From Neoceratodus forsteri (lineage: Eukaryota; Chordata; Ceratodontiformes; Ceratodontidae): a stretch of 64,000 nt of DNA. Position 1 is the stretch's first letter. Every line of letters begins with the position of its first letter. The notes under the pieces were generated by a model. It worked only from the letters and a program-made list of their open reading frames with translations. It made no database searches and was not told where the DNA came from. Location of the stretch: assembly GCA_016271365.2 (NCBI GenBank), contig CM057456.1, forward strand, positions 890,502,001 through 890,566,000, in the 5' to 3' direction. Of this stretch, positions 1 to 11,285 are shown piece after piece. The position numbers and the translations under genes were made by a program.

Positions 1-207
1 TATCACTACAATCACAGAGCGCATATCCAGATCTTCCTGCCAACAAACCCAGTTGCCATGGTCACACGTCCCTTCCTGCACAACCGTACTGATGGCGTGC
101 ATCTCCATTGGTGTCTTTTCTTTAGTAGGCGGGCATAACAGCATGAAAAACATGGCGTCTTTTTCCTCTCGCTTAGCGAGAGGAATCTGTTCAATTTGTA
201 CTTTCAT
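1..207 (-). CDS. Partial unknown ORF running off the left edge
   Basis: An open frame of 69 codons starts with ATG (complement of 205-207) and stays open to base 1. An in-frame stop lies upstream (complement of 232-234), so this ATG is the natural start. The residues include a CPPTKEK segment, two Cys/His-rich stretches and a WVCWQEDLDMR stretch. I do not recognise a family. The segment keeps several CpG dinucleotides, unlike the rest of the window, suggesting recent insertion or a CpG-rich exon. A perfect small inverted repeat (CCTCTCGC..GCGAGAGG, 166-184) lies inside. It could be a transposon ORF, a host exon or chance. Confidence 0.3.
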   Translation of the reverse strand, partial: MKVQIEQIPLAKREEKDAMFFMLLCPPTKEKTPMEMHAISTVVQEGTCDHGNWVCWQEDLDMRSVIVVI

Positions 208-431
208 TTTTTTGAACAAATAATGACTATGTCACTCATCCTGTGTTTCCCGAACAACAAAAAAGCTGAAAGGTAGGACTGCCTACTAAATTAAGGGAAA
301 CCAAATTTTTTTTGAAATGAGCGATGGGACACTCGTTAGTGCTGTGGGCAGTTCAGAGACAGGGCGTGCTGAGTGCGGGCGCGGCCAGCCCGCTTAACAA
401 AAACACATCAGAAAAGAAATTCCACAATGGG

Positions 432-600
432 GTCCATATATTACAAAAATAATAATAAGACTATAGAATATAGATCTCGAGGTTTTGGGACTTTAGGAAC
501 CTCTCGAGCTCGCCTCCGAGCTTCCAAGTTCCCAAAACCTCTCGATGGTCTTACTGCCTTATAATACATAGTCCTCTATCTATTATTCTATTTATACAGG
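432..600. repeat. CpG-containing hairpin (foldback) element
   Basis: The stretch at about 473-502 (TCTCGAGGTTTTGGGACTT...) is nearly the reverse complement of about 520-548 (...AAGTTCCCAAAACCTCTCGA), with a short loop holding CTCGAGCTCG. Weaker complementarity extends outward into the AT-rich flanks (AATAAGACTATAG against a similar antisense copy). It reads as a small palindromic MITE or foldback. No target-site duplication was found. Confidence 0.55.
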
Positions 601-1220
601 CATGGTTAGTGTCTGTATATATGGATTGAGCAAGCAATACTATGTTAAATCCAATTTTTGCACCTTGATAACTCTACCCTGTTCAACCAGTTTACTTGCA
701 GTTTCACATGCACAGAGCAGATGCCAGGATCTCTGGATCCTAAAACATTTGTGGCAATTGGTTCCCTAGGGGCAAAGTTATACAGGAGCAAAAAACATAA
801 AATTGGCCAAAATTAAGACCTTTTTCTTTACTCACCTACAACTAAAAAACTAGATGGATTTCAAAAGGGAAACTTGCAGGTCTGATAAAGTTTGCCTCAG
901 TTTTTGTGCTTTTGCGGTTTTTATTTTCCTAATGTAACCCGCTCGTGAGAAATTAACAAAAAATTCTAAAAATAACTGATTTTTTATTATTGCATTTATA
1001 AATGCAGTTGTTTAATGAAATGTGTGCATGTCTGAAGGGGCAGGGCTATAGCCATCACCATGAGGTGATGCCTGGTGCAGTAAACAGCATCTATTTAAAA
1101 AGTAAATGTGTTCATTTGTGGGGGGTGGAACTACACATCCATGTATAGCCCTGCTCCCTTCAACAAAACAGCATGAACATTTTTTATCAGTAGCCACTGC
1201 CGCATCGTGCTGAGCACAGA
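601..1220. other. No recognisable feature
   Basis: AT-rich sequence with homopolymer runs. I see no conserved ORF, inverted repeat or known element end. Confidence 0.4.
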
Positions 1221-1229
1221 AAAATGAGA

Positions 1230-1530
1230 TGTATCTTCTCAGGAGCCATGAACCAGACACCAGGTTGCCCATTCCCAGTGCCAGCTGAAAAAGTATTAAT
1301 GTATCTGACACCAGGTTGTTCAGCCCCAGAGCTGGTTAAGACCTTACCCATCCAATTTCCCCCCCTCCATCAACCAAACACATGTATACCAGACACAGGG
1401 GTGCCCAATCCCTGGTACTGGCTCAGAATCCCCCAACACAACAGAGAGCAACACCAGGGTATCCACCCTTGGTGCCGCCAAATATTAAGCCGATACTGGG
1501 GTGCCCAATTCCCTGTGTTGGTATCTGTAA
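1230..1530. repeat. Degenerate minisatellite (GGGGTGCCCAAT-type units)
   Basis: Four diverged units share a core like ACACCAGGTTGCCCA, ACACAGGGGTGCCCAAT, ATACTGGGGTGCCCAAT, each followed by a variant of CCCTGGTACTGG. The spacing is irregular, about 60-100 bp. A related core in the opposite sense occurs near 6735-6810, so this is a dispersed motif. Confidence 0.5.
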
Positions 1531-1744
1531 AATGAAAGTCACTCAATGGGCCTGATTTTCAAAGAGCCCTTAGAATAACACAAGTTGCATTGCTCTAGGG
1601 CTGTGGTGAACTCCAGGTGTATCAGGGACCCTGCACCCAATTTTATAAAAGGGGGGGTCCCTGCACCAAACACCTAGGAGTTCCTGCAGCTAAATAACTG
1701 CTAAATAACCCAGTCAGGGTGGCTAAACTTGGACTGTAGAATTC

Positions 1745-3352
1745 GGTACCAGGTATGAAAGCACCTGGGCCAGATGCAATACATCCCAGGGTGCTGAGGG
1801 AACTGGCAGATATCCTGGCAGTCCCTCTAGCGGAGCTTTTCAACATTTCTCTGAGGACTGGGTGGGTGTTCCAAGACTGGAGGGTGGTGCATGTCATGCC
1901 GATCCACAAGGGGGGATCAAGAGAGGAGGTGGGAAATTACTGGCCCGTTAGCCTGACATCAGTGGTCAGCAAGGTGATGGAGGGTATTGTCAAGGAAAGG
2001 CTAGGGGGGTTACTGGAGCAAACTGGGTACTTGGATGAAAAGCAGCATGGCTTTGTCCTGGGAAGATCATGCTAGACAAACCTTGTTGAGTTCTATGACT
2101 GGGTGATGAGGGCCATGGACCAGGGTAGGCCAGTGGACATCCTCTTTCTGGACTTCAGCAAGGTGTTTGATTTGGTACCCCACAGTGGCCTGCTGGCTAA
2201 GCTGAAGAAAATGAGGGTGGGGAGACAGTTGTTAAGATGGATAGGAAATTGGCTCTCTGAGCGTACTCAGAAAGTGGTGGTTGGAGGGTTAGCCTCATCC
2301 CCAAGGTGGGTTAATAGTGGGGTTCCCCAAAGGTCAGTGCTGGGGCCACTCCTGTTCAACACCTATGTCTCAGACATCAGGAAGGGGATCAGGAGTGAGA
2401 CAAGTCTCTTTGCAGATGACTCAAACCTGGGTGTAGTGGTGGATGAGGAGGAGGGGAGGGTGGCCTTGCAGGAAGACTTGGAGGCTCTGGAATGGTGGTC
2501 AGGAAAATGGAAACTAAAATTCAATGCAGGGAAGTGCAAGGTTCTGCACCTGGGAGTCAGAAATCCAGGCCAGGGGTATACCCTGGGAGAAGACACGATT
2601 CAAGTCACGAAGGGTGAGAGGGACCTGGGGGTAGTGATAGATGTCAAAATGAACAACTCAGAGACCTGTAGGAGGGCAGCAGCAAGGGCAAATAGGATGC
2701 TGGGATGCATCACCAGGGGAATTACCTCCAGAAATGCAGAAGTGATCCTTCCACTGTACAACTGCTTGGTTAGGCCACACCTTGAGTATTGTGTGCAGTT
2801 TTGGAGACCACATTTAAAGAGGGACATTACACTCCTAGAGAGTGTCCAAAGGAGGGCAACCAAAATGATCTGGGGCCTGGGGGACAGGACCTATGAGGAG
2901 AGGCTCAAGAAGCTCAACATGTACACCCTGGAGGAGAGGAGGAACGGGGGGACATGATAGAGGTCTTTAAGTACATGAAAGTGATCAATAAAGGAGGCCC
3001 AGTCTAGGTGCTCCAAAGGAAGGAGCGTGGGGCAACAATAGGTCATGGGTGTAAGCTGGAAGGGGGCAGGCTCAGAGGGGAGAGGAGAAGATGTTATTTC
3101 ACTGAAAGGGTGGTGGAGCCATGGAATGTGCTGCCCAGGGAGCTGGTAGAGGTTGAGACTGTGGATGGGTTTAAGAGGGCATAGAACAGGTACAGGGGGA
3201 GGGTAAATCTGGCCAGGCCCAATACAGGTGGAACATCTGGGGCTGGGGACAGTATAACCCAAGAGGGGGGACACCAAAATCGACAATCAGTGCGGGTGCT
3301 GAAAATCGAGCAGACTCGAGAGACCATTAGGCCTATTCTGCTGGCATTTTAG
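1745..3352 (+). mobile_element. CR1-clade LINE, 5'-truncated
   Basis: The element begins inside the reverse transcriptase at PGPDAIHPRVLRELAD and runs through the RT to the 3' end. Its 3' part carries the usual CR1 C-terminal block (HLEYCVQFWRPHLKRDI, then QRRATKMI, YEERL) and an untranslated tail ending near GTATGTTAGTATGTATG. It lies in the left arm of hairpin element A, so it inserted after A. It is 5'-truncated, as most CR1 copies are. Confidence 0.85.
1755..2957 (+). pseudogene. CR1 reverse transcriptase ORF with one internal stop
   Basis: A single reading frame covers 1755-2957 apart from one TAG (2073-2075), just after the GRSC residues. RT landmarks in order are PGPDAIHPRVL, the LDFSKVFD block (motif A), the SGVPQRSVLGPLLF block (motif B), and SLFADDSN with the catalytic DD pair intact (motif C). 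These are followed by the FNAGKCKVLHLG thumb-region block and the CR1 C-terminal repeats. The frame is lost after RNGGT. The intact catalytic motif and near-intact frame make this one of the younger CR1 copies here. The endonuclease half is absent. Confidence 0.85.
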
Positions 3353-3354
3353 TA

Positions 3355-4222
3355 TGTTAGTATGTATGCCTTCTAGCTGAAAAGTCTATGCTAGGGCTTG
3401 CATCTCCTAGTGTTCAAAGCCTTCTCTCCCCCACCGACAATACCCACACCACTAAAGGGTCCACAGTCTGGACCTTAAAATTCTCTTTCTGCCACACTGC
3501 CCAGGGCCAGCGCTCCTTCTTATATCATGCTCTCCTCTGGCTGAACTCTTTCAGCTAGGACATGCTATCCAGTACTAAACTTGACCCTTCAAAGCTAAGC
3601 TTTGTGACTATCTTGCAACCCTAAACTGTTGTGACTGCTGCCTTTAACCTGCTCAAGCCCCTATTAACACCTCCACTTTCCCCCTCCCACATCCCCCCTG
3701 TCTTCATATTTCTCTCAATGCCTCCCTCAGTTTCCCCAGCTGTGTTCCTCCATCTTCCCCAACCCCCCACCCAGATCTACATGTCTCCTCCCCATCCCCC
3801 TCACTCTCCCTCTATCTACTCCCCTCATCCGATAAATTTTGACATGGCCTGCTTGGCTGCTCCAGTTCTCCCCTCACCTCCTGTCTTAGTCCTTCCTTCA
3901 CTATCCCTCTCCTCCCCTCACCCCCTTCTACCAGTCCCTTCCCATCCATGGTCCTCTCTCTCCTTCCCCTGCCTTGCATTATTAGTGCACTTAAGTTACA
4001 CATGATTTTGTTGCAGCATATACTGTACCATAATATCTGTACTTTTATAATCCTACATGTCAAATGGCTGTATCTGAATTACCTGTTTGTTTTCTTTGTT
4101 AACACTGTTTTGACTTGTATAATTTAACTACTGCATCCCTGTTTTCTCATGACATGGAACCTTTGTAAACGAGCTTCCAGCTCAAAGTTGCAATCTGAGA
4201 TTTCAATAAATAAATAAAATAA
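3355..4222 (+). mobile_element. 3' end of a jockey-group LINE
   Basis: Frames near 3440-3620 read like the C-terminal tail of a LINE polymerase (GQRSFLYHALLWLNSFQ, later FKAKLCDYLATL), resembling the SFSYxAxRLWNSLP block. A C-rich 3' UTR follows (3630-3990). The end is an AATAAATAAATAAAATAAAA tail at about 4204-4223. The proline-rich ORF across the UTR (3631-4005) is composition-driven and not called as a gene. Confidence 0.6.
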
Positions 4223-4224
4223 AA

Positions 4225-4925
4225 GGCTAGTGCCAAACATGTGGCACACCTGCAGGAATTGCCACAGGGATCCAGCCTCCCCCCCACCTGGCACAACACT
4301 AGTGGGTCTGGGGCAGAAGGGGCACGAGGTGCCATAGCAGGCATCAGAGAGACAGCAGGCACAGGGTGTGATGTGGTACCCAGGGGGGTGCAATGTGCAG
4401 AGCCATCAGCCAATGAAATGAGACTGCTTCAGGGGAGGTTCCAGGGACAGACAGTGACATGGCCCCGCTGGGAAGAGCCCTGGCAGCTGCCCCATAGGTG
4501 GCCATCTTACATAACCCTGTAGGCGGGAGGCAGTATACCACAACATAGGAGGGTGAGTACTAGGGGCTGTGGCAGTACCTGTAGAACATTACCCCCACCA
4601 CTGGCATCCCTCATCCTGCACATCCTGCAGCTCCAGCTTACTTCCTACAAGGTTATGCAAGGCAGTCACATATAGGGCAGCTGCCAGGGCTGTGCCCACC
4701 TGGGGTCATGTCACTGTCTGTCCCTGGCGCTCCCCCAAAAAAGTGGTCCCATCCCATCAACTGTATGGCTCTGCAAACAGCACTCCAGCTGGGTGCCACA
4801 TTACACCCTGTCATGCCCACTGTCTCTCCAATGCTCTTATGGCACCCCATACCCCTTCAGTTCCTAGCCCCCTATTTTCAGGTCCCACAATTGCCATGAT
4901 GTATGCCCGTGGTGCAAGTCCCTCC
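4225..4925. repeat. Central palindrome of hairpin element A
   Basis: About 300 bp to the left of 4560 is an imperfect reverse complement of about 300 bp to the right. Matching stretches include CCAGGGACAGACAGTGACAT (left, 4440 region) against its antisense in 4700-4735, and CCCTGGCAGCTGCCC against GGGCAGCTGCCAGGG (left arm near 4478, right arm near 4676). The loop is about 80 bp. Confidence 0.75.
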
Positions 4926-4981
4926 TGGCTGGTCTATATGGAGCCCCCTGTTAGGTCCTTGGTGGGGCCTTACAAATTGCA

Positions 4982-4984
4982 CAT

Positions 4985-5019
<35 letters not shown>

Positions 5020-5560
5020 TTGAATGGTTCACCAGGAAGGCACACTGAGCACCAAGGTACTCAGTTACTGGTGTGACCTGGGGGGTAGGGAACAATGGGA
5101 TAGCATACAGAGAAATGTTACAATGTTGGAATACAGTTTGCTTACTTGCATACAATGAGAGCAGGAGGGATTACAGGTGGACAACATTGGCTAACAATGC
5201 AACAATTAAGTATAGCAGATATAAAGACACATATAGCAAATTGGCAACAGCTGGTGGCATTTGGTAACACTGGACCACATATAATAACTTGGAAACAGTA
5301 TGTAGCACTAGATGATAAGGTGACCCAATAGTAATTGGTAGCCATTAGTGTAACATAGATATTCAAGATTTACAGTGATTGCAGTAAAGAGAGGAAGAAT
5401 GGAAGGTGGGAATGAAAAATTGTGGAGGGCAGAATGGAGGACAGGAAAGGAAATTTACAGGATAGTTTTAAGGATTTAAGGGGATGGTGCATCCCCACCA
5501 TAGTGCAAGCCCCCTTGTAACCTGCCACATGGGGGCTTCTGTTACTAGGGTGGTGCAGGG
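4982..5560 (-). mobile_element. LINE 3' end with (TAAA)n tail, minus strand
   Basis: Read on the minus strand this ends in GCCTTCCTGGTGAACCATTC followed by (AATA)n, seen as TTTATTTATT at 4982-5023. The same GCCTTCCTGGTRAA-type end occurs at 29925-30360, so the two belong to one family. No coding portion is recognisable. Confidence 0.55.
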
Positions 5561-5944
5561 TAGCTTGGGTACAAGGCATCCCAATTTTGATGCAGCCTGC
5601 ATTTGAAAATCAGGATTGTTCCAAAGTTTGATGCAAGGTGCCACTTGCATCATATGCCTTTGGTGCAGGGTACCTTGTGTAAAACATCAGCTTTTGAAAA
5701 TCAAGCCCAATGTCTTTTTTTGTTGTTACCCTGTAATAAAGAAAACAGTCTATCGATATCTGTTGCACCACTGTTCCCTGCCACCATCACCATGACATTT
5801 CCCTCAATGGATAAGAATCCATTTATTCTGTTTGGGTCTAGTTGTTGAGCCAGGCAGAAAGCCACTGAATTAATGTGAGATTTATTCTTAGTTTGTTTAG
5901 TGTATTAATTTTCCATGTGGGATGACAACAAAAGGCTTTTCTAA

Positions 5945-6405
5945 AATGGTCAATGTATTTTAATGCATTTCAAACTTTTGCTCATAACTTGGACATTTTT
6001 AATATTTTTCTTCCAAATTTTCAACAAGGCCTTTTTGGGACCCTACCTCATGAACAAGGTAGGTGGACTTTTTCAGATCTGCCATGAAAGGTGATCTTGT
6101 AGTTGCTCCATGAAATCAACTTTCAGGTGGGATTTTAAAAAATTTCACCCACCATGCTCATGAGGTGGGGTCATAAGAAAACTAATCTATGTTAAAAATC
6201 TAGGGTCAAAATATAAAAAAAAAGCAATAAAGTTATAAAAGTACATTGAAAGTGTTCAACACTTGCTCATAACTTTGCTAATGTTCAATACTTTGACTAA
6301 ATTTTCAACATACCCATTTTTTCATCCCACCTCATGAAAGTGACAGGTGCTGTTTTTCAAATCCCACCCAAAATATGTTTCTGTACTTGTGGAGTGAAAT
6401 TACAT
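5945..6405. repeat. Diverged direct repeat pair
   Basis: Two blocks share TTTGCTCATAACTT / CTTGCTCATAACTT, then AATTTTCAACA, then CCCACCTCATGAA-like sequence, then TTTTTCARATC. They span about 5950-6110 and 6225-6400. This could be an internal duplication of an old DNA element; I see no clear ends. Confidence 0.45.
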
Positions 6406-6445
6406 TTTGGCCAGTACTTTATAAATTACACCTGTCATAGCAGTG

Positions 6446-7034
6446 AACTACAGGCTCACTGCTTTAACTGAAGCCAGCAGCATGACTCCAGCTGTGACTT
6501 CCCAATTCAGGAAAGTCCCGTTGTTCTCATACTGAGAATGGGGGTGAAGACGTCACATCCTGGGACATGTTCAGGTGAGTGAGTTTGTTTGTGTGTTGGG
6601 GGGAGTAGTGGGTTCTGAGTGGGAGGTCAGGGTGAGGTGAGTGGGGTGTGGGTGTGGTCAGCTCAGTGAGGAAACTTTTTTTTACAGGTTAGAAAAAATC
6701 AATGAGGGATTATTTTCTTAAGTGCAGGAGATGTTCTGACACTAGGGATTGGGCACACCAGTGTCAGGCTATAATTCAGTGGAACTGGGGGTGGGCACCC
6801 AGGTGCCTCAATTATATATAATGGGAGACAGGTGACCTGGAGGGCAGGGGGTGAAGAGAAGCAGTACTGGGGCTGGGCAACCCAGTCTACTTTTTCCTAT
6901 TAAATAAAACATGGAAAAAGAGGGGTGGGTGACCTGGAGGGGAGGAGGGAGAAAGAAGCAGTACCAAGGGTGGGCACCCTGGTCTCTTACTAATTTAGTG
7001 TCAATATATAGATAGAGATAGACAGATAGATAGT

Positions 7035-7074
<40 letters not shown>

Positions 7075-7195
7075 GAGACAAAGACAGAGAGAGCAGGGGA
7101 TTGTTGGCTCACTGCTTCAACTGAAGCCAGCAGCATGGTTCCAGTTGTGGCCCCATATTCAATAAAGTCCCACTGTTCTCATACTGAGAATGCTG
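6446..7195. repeat. Flanking direct repeats around a degenerate minisatellite
   Basis: A block of about 90 bp (GGCTCACTGCTTTAACTGAA, later TTCTCATACTGAGAATG) at 6450-6540 recurs at 7105-7195. Between them are repeated units containing GGTGACCTGGAGGG and GGGCACCCAGGTGCC/GGGCACCCTGGTC. The unit size is about 120 bp and degenerate. Confidence 0.55.
7013..7073. repeat. (GATA)n microsatellite
   Basis: An uninterrupted GATA run with a few flanking variants, followed by a short purine-rich GAGA stretch. Confidence 0.95.
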
Positions 7196-7199
7196 GTGA

Positions 7200-8040
7200 A
7201 TGGCTCCTCTCACTAAGCTGGGCACCCAGGATTTTCCAGTGCCCAGAAACAATGTCTCCAGGCATATTTGCAAAGAACTAAGACCAGAATCTAGCTAAAT
7301 GACTCCTGTTTACCTAGATGCAGGTGTTTTTTTTTTTTTTGTTGTTGTTAAATACGTAATGTTGATTTTTTTTAACTTTTTTTTTGTTTTGTAAAACTCA
7401 AAAACAAGATGGTGGCCATATGAAGAAAGAATTTCAGCTCACAAAGCAAAAATCTCTGCTCGTGAAAGAAAATTCTCTTGTGACTCAAAAATTCTTCTTT
7501 CATACCAAACATAAATGAAACACCCTACTGCACATGCTCAACACCAAAATTTTAATTCCTTATAACTTAGGAATGGATTCATATTTTTTTTTACCAAACC
7601 AAGAAAAGGCACCATTCTATGGCAAACCCTTTCTACGCTGGAAATGTCACAGTAAAATTCAAAACCCTGATTTTTCCACTTTTTGCCCTATCTGGAGCTC
7701 AGAATCTGGACATGACACCCCCTTGAGATTTACCAGATCAACAGCCCTTGTCCCTCAGACCATGCATGCAAACTGTCAAGCAAATTCTGTTGAATGGGGG
7801 GGGCAAAGCTATTAAAGGACAACGTTAGGGGTTTAACATTAAACAATCTACTGAAACTTAACTGTAGGGGCACTACCACACCTCTCAAAAAGCCATCATG
7901 AATTTCCAAACTATGATGGTAGCCAATTAGGATATTATGACCCCAATTAGCTAACTACACTGTATTAATGTTATTACCACCTTAATAACACATTAAGGCC
8001 CAGCTCACTATAAACCACCCCAATAACACATAAAATCCCA
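7200..8040. other. No recognisable feature
   Basis: Contains poly-T runs (7329-7340 and nearby). I see no exon or element ends. Confidence 0.35.
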
Positions 8041-8158
8041 TTAACACATCTAACAAGCCCCTCAATGACACAAGTAACAAGCCCCTTCATATCAAGCCTG
8101 TTAACACATCTAACAGACCTCTCAATGACACAAGTAACAAGTCCCTTCATAGCACATG
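8041..8158. repeat. Two-copy tandem repeat, about 60 bp unit
   Basis: The unit TTAACACATCTAACA, then CTCAATGACACAAGTAACAA, then CCCTTCATA occurs twice in tandem (8041-8098 and 8101-8158) with few differences. Confidence 0.75.
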
Positions 8159-8803
8159 CAACAGCCACCTTCTCTCCCCTCAACTGTAGAAACCTTCCCC
8201 TTCCCAAAGCACCAAAGCAGTACCTCAAATATGCTGTTCCAAGGCCCTCATCCTGGTGTTGTTCCAAACAGATCTGGCAGGTCCCACGACACTCTCACTG
8301 CACCCCACTACTAAATTCAGCTCTCATTTGAAGAGCTGCTCTCAGCTAGCTCCCAAGTTTAAACCACGTCACATGCTCCACCAGACCAAGCTGACTGTAT
8401 GCCACTCACGAGACCACTGCTCTCCCAACTGTGCTGACTACACGCCACTCCTAAGACCACCATAAACCCACTCCACTGAAAGAAAGAACAGGAGAGCCAT
8501 ACCTCATGTTATAGGAGGCCCCTACACTATGGAAACAGTAAAGGGACAAAACTCTTTAGCCCTTCATTACAGGAAAACATTGGACATAGCAAACAGTATC
8601 CAGACTAATGCATTATATAAAACAGAAGCTAGAAAAGGCCTGTAAACTCAGGAAATAATTACATCTTGGGGGCTAACGAGGTTCATAAAGGCCCTTGCCC
8701 TTTTTTATGAGCTCATTGACCCCCTCGATGGTATTATTTCCTTGCATGCAACCCCTTTTCTAGCATTTACCCTGTCTCTCTCTCTCTGTCCATATACATT
8801 TAG

Positions 8804-8805
<2 letters not shown>

Positions 8806-8876
<71 letters not shown>
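8806..8876. repeat. (TA)n-(TG)n compound microsatellite
   Basis: A TA run of about 30 bp joins directly to a TG run of about 40 bp. Confidence 0.97.
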
Positions 8877-8879
<3 letters not shown>

Positions 8880-9104
8880 CACATAGACAATGATGGCAGA
8901 AAAAGACCACTGGTCCACCCAGTCTGCCAGTATAATAGCTAGATATTCATTGCAGAAAAACTAAGTTAATGCACAAATTAGAGTTGCTTCTTAAAGTGAT
9001 CAAATTAAGAAAATGTGATGTTAGGGTTTTTTTGAACTCTAACTCTCCCCACTCCCATGAACCACCCCTGTGAACCCGACCAAATTAAATGCCAAAGCTC
9101 AATC

Positions 9105-9285
9105 CATGTATGTTTTAGCATAATAAAAAAATTATTATACATGGCAAAAAAGAATGCTGGGCTCTGATTGGTCAGTCTGGAACTGGACCCGTGATGTTAT
9201 CCCAACATAACATCACAGATATAGTCCCAGCACACACATGACCAAATTACATTACAAAAATATCACTGTACATGGCATCCCCAGC
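9105..9285. repeat. Probable foldback element
   Basis: A perfect hairpin GTGATGTTAT / ATAACATCAC (about 9190-9216) sits at the centre of weaker complementarity (CCATGTATG on the left, CATGGCAT antisense on the right, TTGGTCA near each arm). It looks like an old palindromic MITE, but its ends are uncertain. Confidence 0.45.
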
Positions 9286-9299
9286 CAAAAAAAAAAAAA

Positions 9300-10040
9300 A
9301 ATAAGCCAACTGAAAGCTGTCTTTGTGATTGGCAGTCCCCCATTCCAGTAACAGTCTCCGCCCCATAAACAACATTTTCACTTCATTTTCTTTTTGTTGA
9401 AAAAAAAAACACACATAAAGCTGTCACATCTACTTTTAAAGCAACCACCCCAAAGCCTGTCACTCACAACACACCCCCCGCTACCAAACCTCAAGCTGTC
9501 ATTGTGAGCGGCTTCACAATCAGTCCCTCACGCTGCTCTTTCAGTGTCCACTGCCATAGTAAATGAGTACGTAAAACTTACTTACCTCATCACTGTTTTC
9601 TGCCTTCCATGGAGGATGGAGGATGGAGCAAAGATTTCCCAAAGGCACTGTAACAGTCCCCAGCACAGAAAACAGTCCCATTCTTTTTTCTTGCCACCCT
9701 AAAGAAAGAGTGAATGAACTGCCCGAGCAGTGTCCATGAAACCGGAAATGCCCACCCACCCCCCGATCTACATCTTAATCTCCCTTTATTAGTTTAATCT
9801 TTCCTCTATTTTCCATTGTATCTTCCACAAAGATGTGGCCATATAAACAAAAAATGATGAACAAAAAGTATTCAGACTCACATTACACCACTACAGCTCC
9901 ACCTATTGGACAAAACAATAATTCGCACAATTTTTTTACTAAGTATTCCTACCCATTCAAAAGAATGACAAAAAAATGTACTTTCAATAAAAGTTTCAAT
10001 ATTTCTTCTTACTTTTTGTTAAATGAGTCATTGTATAGTA
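9300..10040. other. No recognisable feature
   Basis: Two A-runs and AT-rich unique-looking sequence. No coding or element signature was recognised. Confidence 0.35.
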
Positions 10041-10182
10041 GGAATAATTCACTCCAGGGTGTGTGTTGTACTGGGATAATGCCACTTCTCGGTGTTGGAT
10101 GCATTCGGCCTGCAGCTTCGTGCTGAACCCCCAAGGTGTGACATTATCCCATCATGACAAACACCCTGCCATGCATTATTCC
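10041..10182. mobile_element. Small palindromic MITE
   Basis: The left end GGAATAATTCACTCCAGGGT pairs with the right end, whose reverse complement reads GGAATAATGCATGGCAGGGT. Inner blocks GGGATAATGCCAC and GTGACATTATCCC also pair. The element is about 142 bp with a short central loop and no coding content. Confidence 0.65.
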
Positions 10183-10286
10183 TTTAATAAATAACATAGT
10201 ACAAGGAATACAGTTACATCCCATGAAGAATACTACACTCACTGGTACTGCTTCATTAGTGACCCTGCAGGCCACTTGTGAAGGCA

Positions 10287-10427
10287 ACTACAGGTCTGGC
10301 ACAATGTGTGTGATGATGTAGCTGCTTAAAGTCACTACAGTTCTGGTTTAATGTGTGTGATGATGCAGCTGCTCAGATCCACTATAGGTCTGGTACAATG
10401 TATGTGATGATAGAGCTGCTTAAGACA
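10287..10427. repeat. 47-bp minisatellite, three copies
   Basis: Units start at 10287, 10334 and 10381 (ACTACAGGTCTGG..., ACTACAGTTCTGG..., ACTATAGGTCTGG...). The period is exactly 47 bp, and each contains ATGTGTGTGATGATG or a close variant. Confidence 0.85.
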
Positions 10428-10824
10428 TAATTGCCATGGGGTGCCCTGACCAATGGTATTCTCTCCAGCCACCCAAACATATGGTCTCAAACTTTCACCC
10501 CCCTCCTTACTGATTACCTATGAGTGCCATTATGAGTCTGAGCATGGCTCTGTGGCCAGTTAGCATAATTATGCTGCACCTTTCCCTAATAGTCAAAAAC
10601 ACTTTTGTAACCACCCAGGGAGAGAGTGCTGAAAACTCCATTCAGCATAGCTTGACAGGGTTGCAAAGTTATCACTGGCATTAAAGGAGATAGGAAATGA
10701 TTTTCACATAGTTAACTGCCCTTTCATCTTCCTATCCATGCCACCTATGTATTCTGATATGCTTTGATGATTTTTTTGATAAATAACATAGTTTGGGGTG
10801 CCCTCAGATCTACATAAAGTTCGA

Positions 10825-10985
10825 CTCCTCACCAGCTACTGCTCTTTCTTTTCATATTTCTATGACATTCTATGACATCAATAACTCCAAATCCTTACTA
10901 TTCATCTGAATGACCTGGAATGGTGATGTTGATGTCATAGAATGTTCAAAGCAGTATGAAAAGAGAGCAGCAGCTGAAGAGGAGA
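10825..10985. mobile_element. Foldback MITE
   Basis: The left arm CTCCTCACCAGCTACTGCTC and the right arm (reverse complement CTCCTCTTCAGCTGCTGCTC) pair. So do TTTTCATA, CATTCTATGACATCAA and their antisense copies. It lies about 560 bp upstream of the PCBP start codon. Confidence 0.65.
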
Positions 10986-11283
10986 CAAGGATTCAGGGTA
11001 GTTAAAAAGCCAACAAAATTAGATTATTAGTTTAACAAAAAGGATACATAACATATCACAAAACTGGGTAGGCAATAAAAGAACAACTGGAGGAAATCTA
11101 GAGGTGTAAAAAATGGTTCCTATCACCTTTAAGTGGTTGCAGTGATCCTTTAGGGCCATCTAGTGAGAATGTGAATGGGACCTAGAGTGTTTAGTGGCAG
11201 AACTTGGCATCCAGTTATCCAAAGACAGACGTACACATTTTACTTAAAATGATCCAAAAAAGCAAAATATTTTGGACTGTTTC

Positions 11284-11285
<2 letters not shown>

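Larger units (their letters stand above)
1548..5708. mobile_element. Long-hairpin, Harbinger-like DNA element A (with nested LINEs)
   Basis: The left end GGGCCTGATTTTCAAAGAGC is matched by the reverse complement of the right end, GGGCTTGATTTTCAAAAGC. Both ends are flanked by AAT (1545-1547 and 5709-5711), a 3-bp target duplication. Between them is a large imperfect palindrome (4225-4925). A 3-bp duplication and such ends fit PIF/Harbinger-type non-autonomous elements; no transposase is visible. The left arm is split by a CR1 (1745-3352) and a LINE tail (3355-4222), and the right arm by a minus-strand LINE tail (4982-5560). The class is inferred; the ends and the palindrome are seen directly. 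Confidence 0.6.

Noticed and set aside
365..400. CpG island or promoter of the PCBP gene
   Set aside because: The GC-rich patch is only tens of bases long and 11 kb from the first coding exon; no first exon could be joined to it.
3631..4005. 124-codon proline/serine-rich + strand ORF
   Set aside because: It lies in the C-rich 3' UTR of a LINE; composition explains it and no domain is present.
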